From Cocos nucifera (lineage: Eukaryota; Streptophyta; Magnoliopsida; Arecales; Arecaceae), in contig QRFJ01000765.1 of the NCBI GenBank assembly GCA_006176705.1, positions 682,001-746,000 of the forward strand: a stretch of 64,000 nucleotides of DNA. Direction: 5' to 3'. The notes below the pieces were generated by a model. The model saw only the letters and a program-made list of their open reading frames with translations. It did not search any database and was not told the origin of the DNA. Below are positions 44,476-57,053 of the stretch, piece by piece (the first letter of the stretch is position 1; every line of letters starts with the position of its first letter). The position numbers were made by a program, and so were the translations under genes.

Positions 44476-47420
44476 TTATTCGCTATCTTCATAATCTTCA
44501 TCATCTTCATCATCGATTTCTGAGTCAAGCTGAGGCTCTTCTTCATCCTCAACCTCATCATCAATTTCAATTAGTGTTCCACTTGGATCATCCAAAGATT
44601 GTTGTGCATCGTTAGCATCTATTTGTATTGATGGGACTTTCATTTTATCTTGTTGAAAAGGTGCATCATGTGATCGGACAGTTGTCTCCCTCACTTCAGA
44701 AAGCTCTACAACAGACCTAGCTTTTATTTTGAAAACTGCCCACCAATCAAACATGTTGTGCCTTAAACTAGGATATGTCATATAATTGACTTGAGCAGCT
44801 TGAATGGCAAGAATAAATGGTACATATCTATTAAAGGATCGCTTATGATTAACTTTAATAAGATTATATTGTTGATGAACCTTTGTTCCCAAATTTGGTG
44901 TTGTATCAAACCAATCACATTTAAACAAGAAAGTTCTTTTGATTAGTAATCCTGAGTACTCTAGGCGAATAACTTCAATTAACTATCTATAGTAATCGCT
45001 GTCATTAATACTATAATTAACGCCCTTTATACACATACCACTATTCATTGTGGACCTATCTAAACCATAACTTTTAATGTAAAATTTATAGCCATTTACT
45101 ACATAGTCGCTATAGGTCGTCACACTTTTTAACGAACCCTTTGCAACAGCCTTTAAGATTTGGTTCGAGATGTTATTGGAGGGATCGTGTACATATTTAT
45201 AGAACCACATCACAAATTCACACTCTAGTTTCTTATCAACATCTGCCTCAGTGATTTGTGGATGCACATGTCGTAACTTATCAACAAAAATGCTTCAAAC
45301 AATAAAAAGAACAAATTAATATAGATGGTTATAAATAATTCAATGCAAAAAGATATAAATCTATATTATAAATTCATACTCAATGTATGGTTTCACTTCT
45401 GAACAATTCAATAGGATATACATTTGAGTAGCCCGATGTTCATCTTCTATAAGATATCTAACTTTTTCTCTACCAAGTGGCCCACCAAAATGTGTAAAAA
45501 TTGATTGATTTTCTTGATGCTCTTCTACGACTTCTCCACAATGATCGTTACATGGTACCTTTCAATGCCTTGTGTTCACATGCGGTTCAAAATAATGAGC
45601 ACAGAATGATGATGCTTCTTCAACTAAGCATTGCATATTAAACTTTCAACTTTGGCTTTATTTTTTATATTATTTTTTAACTTTCTAAGGTACCTGCAAT
45701 GATAAAATTCACATTGAATGAATTTTATAATTATTTACATAATGAGGATATAGAGAAAAAAATTAAACTATTTACCTCTCAAAGGGATACATCCATCGAT
45801 ATTGCACTGGACTCGCAATACATGCTTCATAAGCCAAATGCACAGGAAGATGGTCCATAGAGTCAAAGAAACTTGGAGGAAATATACGCTCTAGCCTACA
45901 TATGATAAAAAAAATCTCTTCATTTATTTGTAACATGTCTTCCTCTTGGATTACAATCGAAGTCAGCTCTCTGAAGAAATTACTCAATTCTATCAATGCC
46001 TGCCAAACATTTGCTAGCAGTAGTTCATGAAATGCTATGGAGAATAATCTTTGCATAAAAATATGACAATCATGACTTTTCATCCCAAACAGCTTCAACT
46101 TTCACATGTCTGCACATCTGCCCATGTTTGATATATATCCATGTAGGAATCTTAAATTTTCAAGCCACTCGCACAACACTTCTTTTGATTGTTTATCTAG
46201 AGTGTAACATGCCTTTGGATATTTTCTCATCGTCTCTTTCCATTCCAATTCAGGCCGACGACATAATTCCTTCAAATCTTCCCTTGATTTGGCATTGCCG
46301 TTAGTCTTTCCTTCAACATTCATTACCATGTTAAAAATATTTTCAAACACATTTTTCTAAATGTGCATAACATTAATGTTGTGTCAAATGAGGTTCATAC
46401 TCCAATAAGGAAAATCCTAAAAAATGCTTCGTTTCTTTCAATCGTTAGTCTTAGCAATGTGGGAGTTAGTCTCATCTGCACCTAGATCTGTAACCTTCAT
46501 TAATCCCAAATCATTTATTTGTTTCAAAATCTCAGCACTAGATAGAATGGGCGGAGCCATTTTTGTTACTGTTTTGTTCTTCCTAAAAGCTATCTTGTTC
46601 CTTCTGAACGAATGACCAGGAGGTAAGAACTTACGATGATTATCAAACCATGATTGTTTACGACTGTTTGTCAGAGTAAATGCGTCTGACTCCATTATGC
46701 AATACGGACAAGCGGTCCTACCTACAGTACTCCATCCTAACAATATTGAATATGCAGGAAAATCACTTATCGTCCACATAAGTGCAACATACATTTCAAA
46801 ATTATTCTTCTATGAAGCATCGTACGTTTCAACCCCCACGTCCCACAACTATTTCAACTCTGCAATTAGGGGTTGCAAGTACACATCCAACTTATCCTTT
46901 AGATTTTGGGGACCAGAACAATTACAGTTAGGAACATATACACCTCCTTCATATATAATCGAGGCAAGTTGTACGGAGTGACAATGATAGGCCAAGAAGA
47001 ATATCATTGACTTGACTATCCAAATGGTTGAAACCCATCAGTGCACAGTCCTAATCTTATATTTTGAATTTCTGATGTAAAATGATGATATGTTTTATTG
47101 AAATGCTTCCATGCAAGTGCGTCTGAATAATGACGCATAACCCCTTCTTCAGCCTCAAGCTTAGCTTGCCATCTCATTTCCTTCGTCATTGCATTCGATG
47201 CATATAGTCTTCATAATCTTGGCATGAGGGGAAAGTAATACATCTTCTTATATGGAACATCGATTTTATGCTTATAAGATCCTCCTCTTCGTCGCTTGTA
47301 CCTAGGATGCTCATCGAATTTACAACTTGTTAATTCACTGTCTTCACCCCAATATATCATACATCCATTATTACAGCAATGAATCTTCTTTACTGGTAGT
47401 CCCAAAGCTTAGACCAACTT
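44476..47420 (-). pseudogene. TNP2-like transposase of CACTA F, with DUF4218 and DUF4216 regions
   Basis: From 47405 down: KKIHCCNNGCMIYWGED and YFPLMPRL (TNP2 start), LAWKHFNKTY and IRLGLCTDGFQPFG, DVYLQPLI, ALMWTISDFPAYSILLGWST with CPYC (46794-46438), and GMKSHDCHIFMQRL with IFPPSFFDSMDHLPVHLAYEA (46098-45772), which leads into the DUF4218 part. Then NSGMCIKGVNY (45267-44983) and the DUF4216 part FKCDWFDTTPNLGTKVH with a very acidic tail (44928-44476). Stops and intron-like gaps interrupt it, and the N-terminal end is cut by element E at 47501. Confidence 0.9.
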
Positions 47421-47500
47421 CTTTATGTTATAAAAATTATTTGTCATTACATTATCCGTCGGTAACATTTCTTTCATAAATTGGTAGATGCCATCAAAAT

Positions 47501-50227
47501 TGTTGGAAAATGTGTTCCAAAGTCAATCATCAGCCTGTTGATGGTTGAACTACATTGTATCTATATTTGATTTATTAATAAATAAAATATATTTTTGATA
47601 TTTTTCATCATAAGTATTCATCTTCTAACAAACTTCATTATTGTAATGAAGTCCTTAAGACTATTTAGCTTCGATAAAGAGAAGATTTATCAATTAGTCC
47701 TTAAATCTATTCAGGACCAAATGATAGGCTGTTAATTAGGATGACAGCATCTATCAAGAATAGGTTGCTATATGCCATATAGATTGGTTGTCCTCTTAAC
47801 CAAAAAATATGGAGATACTGGTATAGCATACAGATGAGATGTATAGGTACATCGTCATTAAACGTGACCAACTTCAAAGCATTCTACTATTAAGAATGTC
47901 ATGGGATATAGATATAAGTATCCCTTAGATCTGAGATCACCTCAGTGACTTACAAGCAACTCACTGTGCTTTGGTACTGGACTAATTGAATTTCTAATTC
48001 AATAATGAAAGATTTTTTGGCACAGTCAAGTACTTGCAAAGTCAGAGTGTGATCAAGATGGAATTGACCATTTCAAGAGTTGAAGATGAATGTATCACTG
48101 TATTTCAATATAGTAAAAGCTTGGCCAAGATAATCCATCAGATAGATTTAATATTTTGAAATATAATGTGGATAACCTGATCAGAGTTGATAGTTGAACT
48201 CTGAGGTATCCTACAAGCATTTTGATCAAGAAAATGACTTATATAAAAACTATATTCACACAGATTCTAAGGATATTATTCTAAACATTTGACCTATCCG
48301 ATTGTCGGATACCATTGCTAGATGGTTACTTCGATTGATATAGAAATTTATTTCTATACTATAGACTTAAGTTTGAACCTATGAGGTCACACACATTAAA
48401 GCTCATGATCTAATCAGATGGTTGATCAATGATTGAGAATCGTTCTAGGGTTAAACAATCAATACGATTAATGTTTAACCTAGTGCAAATATTGCGGAAG
48501 GATCGATTAGCAATTAGATTGCTAATTGGCTTAATTTGATTAAGTGAGAAGATTGAGATTAAGTATAATTAAATATAATTTAATTAAATTTAGTTTAGAC
48601 TTGATTAGATCAAGTTCAATTGGCTTATTGGATAAGTCAAGTGCAAGAAAAAACTAGTCCTAGTTCAATTAGGACTCGGATCAAACCAATTTTCTAATTT
48701 GATTAAAAAATTAAATCAAAATTAAATCTAATTAAATCTAATTTAATTAAATTTTTAATTTGATTAGAACTTAATTTAATTTAGTTAACTTGATTTTAAT
48801 TTAATTTGGATTGAAAAATTATTTTGACCAAGTCAAAGATAGAATCGTAGTAAGACTAGGAATCCACCTTGCGCCACCTTAGCTCTCCATGCCCCACGCC
48901 CTATTTTTCCTCTTTTTTATGCAACAAATATCTTTCTCTCAGGCCTTCTCATGCATGCCTTTCTCTCCTCTCTTTATCATAAGAAAATTATGAAGAAATC
49001 AGTGCAGGATTTGCAGTGCTACTTTCAAAAAAATTTTTAAAATTAGCTAAAATATAGTAAAAAATTAACTAATCTAATTAATTAATTTTTAATTATATTA
49101 AAATATTAAGCTCTATACTAAGGATCTAAATATAATATACATGCATTCATATAGATCTGAAAATAAAACTCTGCAGCAAACTCTTTACTACATCTATCTG
49201 TTCAGAATATAATATCTTTTCGCAAATAACTGATCACCATAATCTGAATCCACTGGATAATACTCTAGTATTGCATAGCAGTTGGACATATTTCTAGCCT
49301 CTATGGTTGGTCCACACGGAGCTTCTAATTTCGATCAACCCCACTGGAGTGCTAGCTCCTTGCTAAGGCCTTCAATGGCTGATCACGATCGATCCAATCG
49401 ATCATATACTTTTTGATTTTTTAAATACTCTAAAAAATCAGAACATAAATACTGGAGGATGATGAAGAGATGTTCCAAATTTGGTGGCAATCCGATGCTA
49501 ACAACACTCGATCTCTCCATCAAAACCCAAATTCCCAAATCCAGGGTTTCACTCTGCCCAAAAAACCTGACACACTAAAAATCCTATCACATCCTCTCTA
49601 TGTGGAGTTTTTTTATGAAAAAATTTTTTATGAAAAGATGACTTTTAGATCTACAAACCCTATTTAGATCATATCTAAAAATTAGTTATCTTTAGAGGTG
49701 AAAATCAGAAGAGAAGAGAGGCATGAGGGAAAAATAAGGTGCTATAGGACCCTGCTCAACTTCACTCCAAGATTTTTCTTGCCAAAAACTAATGTCCAAT
49801 CATATTGAAATTTTTACCACAAAATATTAACCCACTCCATAGCATGCACAAAAATTCTCATAATTTATTAATATGAATACAATGAGAAAGATACATGGAA
49901 AGAGATAAGGGTTGGAGGTTGAACTTGTTTCAACCTCCCAACCAACATCAAATTCAAAAACCTTCTTATCCCTATCCAATGCCCATACCAAAGTATTTGA
50001 TTAGAACTTAATTTAATTTAGTTAACTTGATTTTAATTTAATTTGGATTGAAAAATTATTTTGACCAAGTCAAAGATAGAATCGTAGTAAGACTAGGAAT
50101 CCACCTTGCGCCACCTTAGCTCTCCATGCCCCACGCCCTATTTTTCCTCTTTTTTATGCAACAAATATCTTTCTCTCAGGCCTTCTCATGCATGCCTTTC
50201 TCTCCTCTCTTTATCATAAGAAAATTA
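47501..50227 (+). repeat. 5' LTR of E, left piece (contains part of the tandem duplication)
   Basis: The LTR start is related to that of D (shared AAAGTCAATCATCAGCCTGTTGA) but in the opposite orientation. The true E sequence is 47501-48990, and its last ~230 bases recur at 49998-50227. Bases 48991-49997 are the first copy of D's LTR end, placed here by the duplication. Confidence 0.75.
48761..49997. repeat. Tandem duplication, copy 1 (1237 bp)
   Basis: I saw no difference from 49998-51234 wherever I compared the two. The unit starts in the LTR of E, crosses the AATTA target site and ends in the LTR of D. The junction has a 6-base shared word ATTTGA. Confidence 0.93.
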
Positions 50228-51234
50228 TGAAGAAATCAGTGCAGGATTTGCAGTGCTACTTTCAAAAAAATTTTTAAAATTAGCTAAAATATAGTAAAAA
50301 ATTAACTAATCTAATTAATTAATTTTTAATTATATTAAAATATTAAGCTCTATACTAAGGATCTAAATATAATATACATGCATTCATATAGATCTGAAAA
50401 TAAAACTCTGCAGCAAACTCTTTACTACATCTATCTGTTCAGAATATAATATCTTTTCGCAAATAACTGATCACCATAATCTGAATCCACTGGATAATAC
50501 TCTAGTATTGCATAGCAGTTGGACATATTTCTAGCCTCTATGGTTGGTCCACACGGAGCTTCTAATTTCGATCAACCCCACTGGAGTGCTAGCTCCTTGC
50601 TAAGGCCTTCAATGGCTGATCACGATCGATCCAATCGATCATATACTTTTTGATTTTTTAAATACTCTAAAAAATCAGAACATAAATACTGGAGGATGAT
50701 GAAGAGATGTTCCAAATTTGGTGGCAATCCGATGCTAACAACACTCGATCTCTCCATCAAAACCCAAATTCCCAAATCCAGGGTTTCACTCTGCCCAAAA
50801 AACCTGACACACTAAAAATCCTATCACATCCTCTCTATGTGGAGTTTTTTTATGAAAAAATTTTTTATGAAAAGATGACTTTTAGATCTACAAACCCTAT
50901 TTAGATCATATCTAAAAATTAGTTATCTTTAGAGGTGAAAATCAGAAGAGAAGAGAGGCATGAGGGAAAAATAAGGTGCTATAGGACCCTGCTCAACTTC
51001 ACTCCAAGATTTTTCTTGCCAAAAACTAATGTCCAATCATATTGAAATTTTTACCACAAAATATTAACCCACTCCATAGCATGCACAAAAATTCTCATAA
51101 TTTATTAATATGAATACAATGAGAAAGATACATGGAAAGAGATAAGGGTTGGAGGTTGAACTTGTTTCAACCTCCCAACCAACATCAAATTCAAAAACCT
51201 TCTTATCCCTATCCAATGCCCATACCAAAGTATT
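49998..51234. repeat. Tandem duplication, copy 2 (1237 bp)
   Basis: Second copy. It is the one that continues into the rest of D's LTR (TTTGACACGTAG). Confidence 0.93.
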
Positions 51235-53033
51235 TGACACGTAGAAGGACTCTCTTTCTGCATGTCCACTCTGAGAATGCACAAAAAAATGTATGAAGTA
51301 AAATCAAAGTGGGCATGGGAAAAGGATAAGAACGAGAGGGAGTTGAGAAGTTTCAATGTCTACATTGAATTCAAAATTCAAATTATTTTGACCAGTCCAA
51401 CCATTGGACCAGGTCAAAGGCAGAAGAGACAAGGCGCATAGAAGGTATTTGGGTGTGAGAAAAAATTCACATAAAATAAAAAGGGGCATGGGTCAAAGGT
51501 TGGTCAAATATTGTAGGTGCAGGGAGTTGAAAGTTCAAACCTCCTTTAACTTTTCAAAATTGGTTTCAACTAAACCAATTATTCCAGACCCAATAAGATC
51601 AGATCAAATCTAACTAAATTAGGCTTAACCCAACTTATTAAATTTCTAATCAAATTAGAAATTAATTTGGTCAAGCCCCTGATTAAATCAGGGTCAAATC
51701 TCCCACAGCGACTAGGTCAACTCACGACCTAATCGGGTCAAACCCAATCGAATCCAATTCGATCAAACTTGATCAAATCCCCATCGCTCAATCAAATTAA
51801 GTTAATCAATAATCAAATTACTAATTAATTCTTCAATAAACATAGAATCCCAATCGGGTGGATGTTTGAGCAACAGAGTCCATCAACATAAAACTTCTGA
51901 AGAGTTCCAAATCAGTGGGACTCTTGAACCCAGTGTCCCAAACAAATCAAACTCACGATCATAGAGTTTCAGACCAGTGGGACTCTTGATCAGAGAATCC
52001 TAGATGAGTAGGACTCAGAGTTTCAGTCTAGTGAAACTCTTGATCACAGAGTCTCAGTCCAGTGGGATACTTGACCATAATGTCTTAGGTCATCAGGACT
52101 CATGATCAGCCATCAGATCAAGTAGGAACTTCTTATGTGTATAACCCCATAGGTTCAAATCCTAAGTCGATAGCACAGGAATCAATTTTTTGTACCAATC
52201 GATGTGATCATCTAGCAATGGTACCCATGTCTGGATAGGTCGAAAAGTTACAACACAACAATAACGAACTTATGGAATATGGTCATCGTATAATTCATCC
52301 CCTTGACCTCGATGCTCAAAGGATAAATTAGAATTTATTGTCAATCCTAAAATTCATCCACAGTATATTTCAAAATTTAGCATCCATCATATGGACTACC
52401 CCAGTCGAGGATTTGCTAAATTGAAATATAGCGATGCACTTGCTCCAACACTTGGAGGGGTCAATTCCATCTTGACTCATGCACTGACAAGCCAAGTACT
52501 TGACTACACCTAATAGCCTTCCATCACTGAATTAGAAATTTAGGTAGTCCGGTACCTAAGTACAGTGAGTTGCTTGCAAGTCACCATGGTGGTCTCAGGT
52601 CTAAGGGACACTTATACCCATATTCTTCGGATCTAATTTTGATAGAAGAAAAGCTCTGGAGTTGGTCACGTTCAGTGCAGATGTACCCATACATCTCACT
52701 TGCATGCCATATCAGTGTCTCAATATTCTTTGGTTATGAGGACAACCAACCTAGATGGCACACAATGACCTATACTTGATAAACATTATCATCCTAAGTA
52801 ACAATGTATCTTTTGATCGTGAATAATTTAAGAACTAAACGACAAATCCTCCTTTATCAAATCTAGATAGTCCGAAGGACTTCATCACAACACATGAGTT
52901 CATTAGAAGACAACTGATTTTATGATAAAAAATGTTAAAATAATTTTTATTAATTTATGATTCATATACAATTACAAATGTATAGCCCAATCGTCAACAG
53001 GCTGATGATTGACTTTGCAACATATTTTCAATA
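50228..53033 (-). repeat. 3' LTR of D
   Basis: Plus-strand start TGAAGAAATC, end TTTTCAATA (minus-strand start TATTG, mutated from TGTTG). It holds an array of GTGGGACTCTTGATC and AGAGTCTCAGTC words at 51895-52105. Confidence 0.88.
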
Positions 53034-53047
53034 ATTTTTCAGTTGGA

Positions 53048-56000
53048 CTAAAGCCAATCGGTGCAGTATCTAATATCTATCTTTGACTTGAAGTCGTTAA
53101 ACTCCTTCAGCACAATAGCTTTAGTGAATGGGTCATCCAGGTTCTCCTTTCCATCTATCTTCTGAAGGTCAACATCACCTCGATCCATAATTTCTTGGAT
53201 AAGGTGGAAGTGGCGCAGAATATGCTTCATCCGCTGGTGTGCCTTAGATTCCTTCGCCTAAGCAATGGCTCCAGAGCTATCGCAATAGAACAGAACTGGA
53301 CCATCAAAGTAGAGTGCTACTCCGAGCTCGGTGATGAATTTTCTCAGCCACATCACTTCTTTGATAGCATCTGATGCAGCGACATACTCTGCCTCACAAA
53401 CTAAATTGGCCATAGTGTGCTGCTTAAAACTCTTCCAGCAGATGGCTCCACCATTAAGGGTGAATATATATCTCGACACACTCTTGCTATTATCATAATC
53501 AGACTGAAAACTGAAGTCGATGAACCCCATAAGTTTTAAGTCTGTTTCATCATATATAAGCCACTGGTTCTTAGTATTTCTAAAATACTTCAGGATGGTT
53601 TTAACAACCTTTCAGTGGTTCTCTCTTGAATCAGATTGGTATCTACTTACTACCCCTAGTGAGTATATCACATCTGATCGTGTACATGACATGGCGTACA
53701 TGATAGAACCTACTGCCGAAGCATATGATATTCTACTCATATGCTCTCTTTCTAGAGGTGTTGTCGAACATTCCTTTTTGAAAGAAAAATTTCATGGCCT
53801 ATCAGTAGATAACCTTTCTTGGAATTCTTCATACTAAACAATTTCAGCATAGTATCAATGTACGTAGACTAGGACAATCCAAGTAACCTTTTAGATCTAT
53901 CTCTATAGATCTTCATCCTTAGGATGTAGAAAGCTTCTTCCAGATCTTTCATGAAAAACTATGATGACAGTCAGATCTTTATTCCTTGCAATATAGGGAC
54001 ATCATTCCTGATTTAGAGAATGTCATCCACATACAATACTAGGAATACTATTGCTGAACCATCAGCCCATTTATATATACAGGGCTCATCTTTGTTCTTA
54101 ACGAAGCCATACATTTTGATTATTTTATCAAATCATATGTTTCACCTTCGAGATGCCTGCTTCAGTCCATAAATGGACCTTTGAAGCTTACACACCTTAG
54201 ACTCATCTATGGATGTGAATCCTTAAGGCTGTACTATATACAGCTCTTCATCCAGCTCTTCATTTAGAAAAATTATTTTCACATCCATCTGTCAGATTTG
54301 ATAATCTAGATGGATAGTGATAGTAAGCATAATCCTAATGGATTTGAGCATTACCACAGGAGAAAATATCTCGTTATAGTCAATACCATAATGTTGACGA
54401 TACTCCTTGACAACCAGATGGATTTTATAGGTCTCCACCTTTTTCATTTGCACTTTTTTTCTTTTGAAGACCCACTTACACCCTATGGATTTTACCCCTT
54501 CGAGTGAGTCAACCAATGTCCATACATTGTTGACCTTAATGGTTTCATTTTGGATTTCATGGCCTCAAACCATTTCTTAGAGTCGGATCTCTATATTGCA
54601 TCCATATAGGTGATCGGATCCTGATCATTCTCATCGAGTTTGATAGAATCCCCATCCTGGATCAGAAAATCATAATATCTGTCCGGTTGACGTGGTAATC
54701 TACCAGATTGCCTTAAGGGTGCATCTACAATGGGTTCTAGGTCTGATCTAATCAGATCTAGCTCAGGTTTTACATCTTGTGTCTATTCTTTCACCTATCG
54801 TACTTCATCAAGTTTGACCTTAGAGGCATTAGTTCCTTCACCAAGAAACTTCTTTTCTAAAAGGACTACCTTAAGGCTGACAAACACTTTTTGCTCATCA
54901 GCAAGATAGAAGTAGTACCCTTTGGTTTCTTTTAGATAATCTATAAAACTATACTTATCAGATCTAGGTCCAAGCTTGTCTGTCATCAAATGTTTGACGT
55001 AAGCCGGACACCCCCAAACCCTAAGATTTGAAAGCACTGGCTTACGCCCTGTCTATATCTCATATGGTGTTTTATTAATAGATTTACTCGAAATCTTATT
55101 TAGAATATAACAAGCTGACTCGAGTGCATATCCCCATAGGAAGATCAATAAACCAGCAAACCCCATCATGGATCGAACCATGTCCAACTGGATCCGATTT
55201 CTTCTTTCAGACATACCATTATGTTGTGGTGTTCTAGGAGGGGTCCATTGGGAGAGAATCCTATTCTCTCCAAGATATGTCAGAAACTCATTGAAAAAAT
55301 ATTCACCCCCTCGATTAGATCGAAAGGTTTTAATACTCTTCCTAGTTTGCTTTTCTACCTCATTTCGAAATAGTTTGAACATTTCAAACGACTCCGAGTT
55401 ATGCTTTATTAAATAGACATAACCATATCTCGATAGATCGTCTGTGAAGATTATGAAGTAGAAGTATCCATCTCTAGCACTTGAGCTCATGGGTCCACAT
55501 ACATCCGAATATACTGGACATAGGAGTTCAGTGGCTTGTTCATCTTTTTCAATAAAAAGTGACTTGGTCATCTTACCAAGAAGACAGAACTCACAGATTG
55601 GAAGTAAATCACAATCACTAACCTCAAAAATTCCTTCCTAACTTAACCTATTAATTCTATTATTGTTAATATGACCTAGCCTACAGTGCCAAAGGTATAC
55701 ATCAAACACATCACTAATTCTAGGATATTTACCGAAGGATTGAACCATATTAACAAGCATAGAAAGTAAATAAATTTTATTATTCAATTATCCAATAAAA
55801 ATTATAACATCATTCAAAATGACATTACAAATTTTTTCTTTTATTGATATTTCAAAATCATTCATGGCCAAAAGGCTTACAAAAATGACATTCAATAAGA
55901 AAGTTGGACAAAAATGTCATTCATTAAGAATAACTTTATTTGAATTGATTATAAGGTTCATGATTCCTAAAGCTAGAATTAAAACTTATCTTCCATCTCC

Positions 56001-56100
56001 AACATTCAAGAACCTCTTGCCTTGATCAAATCTCCTACTGACCTGTAAGCCCTACATAAAATTACAAATATGATAAAGGCTTCCAGTATCTAATACCCAA
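53048..56100 (-). pseudogene. copia pol pseudogene (D)
   Basis: The pre-integrase motif LWHCRLGHINNNRINRL lies near 55690. Integrase (55571-55053, 172 clean codons) has the first Asp in VYSDVCGPM and the Glu in PQHNGMSERRN, but the second Asp reads RSNRGGEYF, Asn for Asp. The frame continues with LSNLRVWGCPAYVK. Reverse transcriptase starts GCKWVFKRK (54516); SIYGLKQASR and the box LYVDD (near 54025) are intact in sequence but in a broken frame. RNase H (53530-53258) has LVCEAEYVAASDA and FYCDSSGAIA, then HILRHFHLIQE and DDPFTKAI. Protease not clearly visible. Confidence 0.9.
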
Positions 56101-56149
56101 GTAGTAGAATCAAATAAGAAAAAATTGTAAGATGTTATCATATAATTAC

Positions 56150-57008
56150 CTTGCCCAGCAACCACTTGCTTTCTTCTTGGCCTGTTCGGATCTAGGGAGG
56201 CAATGTACAGAGGACAGTTTCTCTTTCAATGCCCCTACTTCTTGTAGAAGAAGCACTCTACCTTGCTCTAGTCGAACTTGCGCTTCTTGGTCCAACCCTG
56301 TGCAGTCATCCCGGTATTTGGCTGCACCCTTTTATTCTTCTTCTTCTTGTTCTTCTTTTCTTTCTTAAAGGGTCGACGATCAGAAGAAGATCCTCCCACT
56401 ACATTCACTGTCTCCTCGTGGAGTTGGTGATCCTTCTCAAAATTCTATAGCAACTCCAACAATCCATGGTAGTTGACTGCAGGCTTTGTCATTCTGAAAT
56501 GAGTTAGGAAGGGGAGGAAGGACTTGGGCAAGGAATTAAGGATCGCATCCTTATTGAGTTGCTTGTGCAGAGGAAAGCCCAGCTTGCTAAGGCACTCGAT
56601 CATGTACAATACATGATCGATGACTGAAGCCTCGTCCCTCATCCAAGCATTGAAAATAGCATAACTTATTTTGTGCCTTTCAATGTCATCAGGTGTGCCA
56701 AAGGAGTCGTTCAACATTTGAAGCATCTCCTGTGACTGGGTATTTTCAAACCTGCAGCTGAACTCGTCGTTCATTACTGCCAGCATTATACACTGAATGA
56801 TGGTGCGATCATTGAGCCACTTCTGATAAGTATCTCAAACTGCTCCTCTAGCATTCGGAGCTGGCTTCTCAGGTGCAGAATCCGTTATGATATAAAAGAT
56901 CCACTCATGCTTCAGGATGATTTTCAACTTACGATACCAGCTATCGTAGTTGGGTTCTATTAATTTATCATTATCTAATAATGACTGAAGCGATAAGTTA
57001 GTGACCAT
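56150..57008 (-). pseudogene. copia gag pseudogene (D)
   Basis: Starts MVTNLSLQSLLDNDKLIEPN (the frame is open upstream to 57053). Then YDSWYRKLKIILKHEWIFYII, TIIQCIMLAVMNDEF, DDIERHKISYAIFNAWM, EYLSKLGFPL-like and ILNSLPKSFLPF. A Lys-rich stretch precedes the zinc knuckle near 56210-56260, read as CFFYKK-GH-KRNC: the second Cys is Tyr, and two Trp codons are stops. Inactive. Confidence 0.87.
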
Positions 57009-57053
57009 TTCTACATAATAAGAAAAACCAAACCTAAGTAGTATATGAATCAA

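Larger units (their letters stand above)
41650..47500 (-). mobile_element. CACTA transposon F, 3' part
   Basis: A perfect CACTA end, CACTACAAGAAAA, lies at 41650-41662, followed by subterminal repeats to about 42215, a TNP1-like gene and a TNP2-like gene, both on the minus strand. It is inserted in the RT of G; the 3-bp duplication would be ATC (41647-41649). Copia E interrupts it at 47501 and its other end is off-window. Confidence 0.9.

Noticed and set aside
49470..50904. Two identical 65-codon frames (49470-49667, 50707-50904)
   Set aside because: They lie in the duplicated LTR of D, have no domain and are non-coding LTR sequence.
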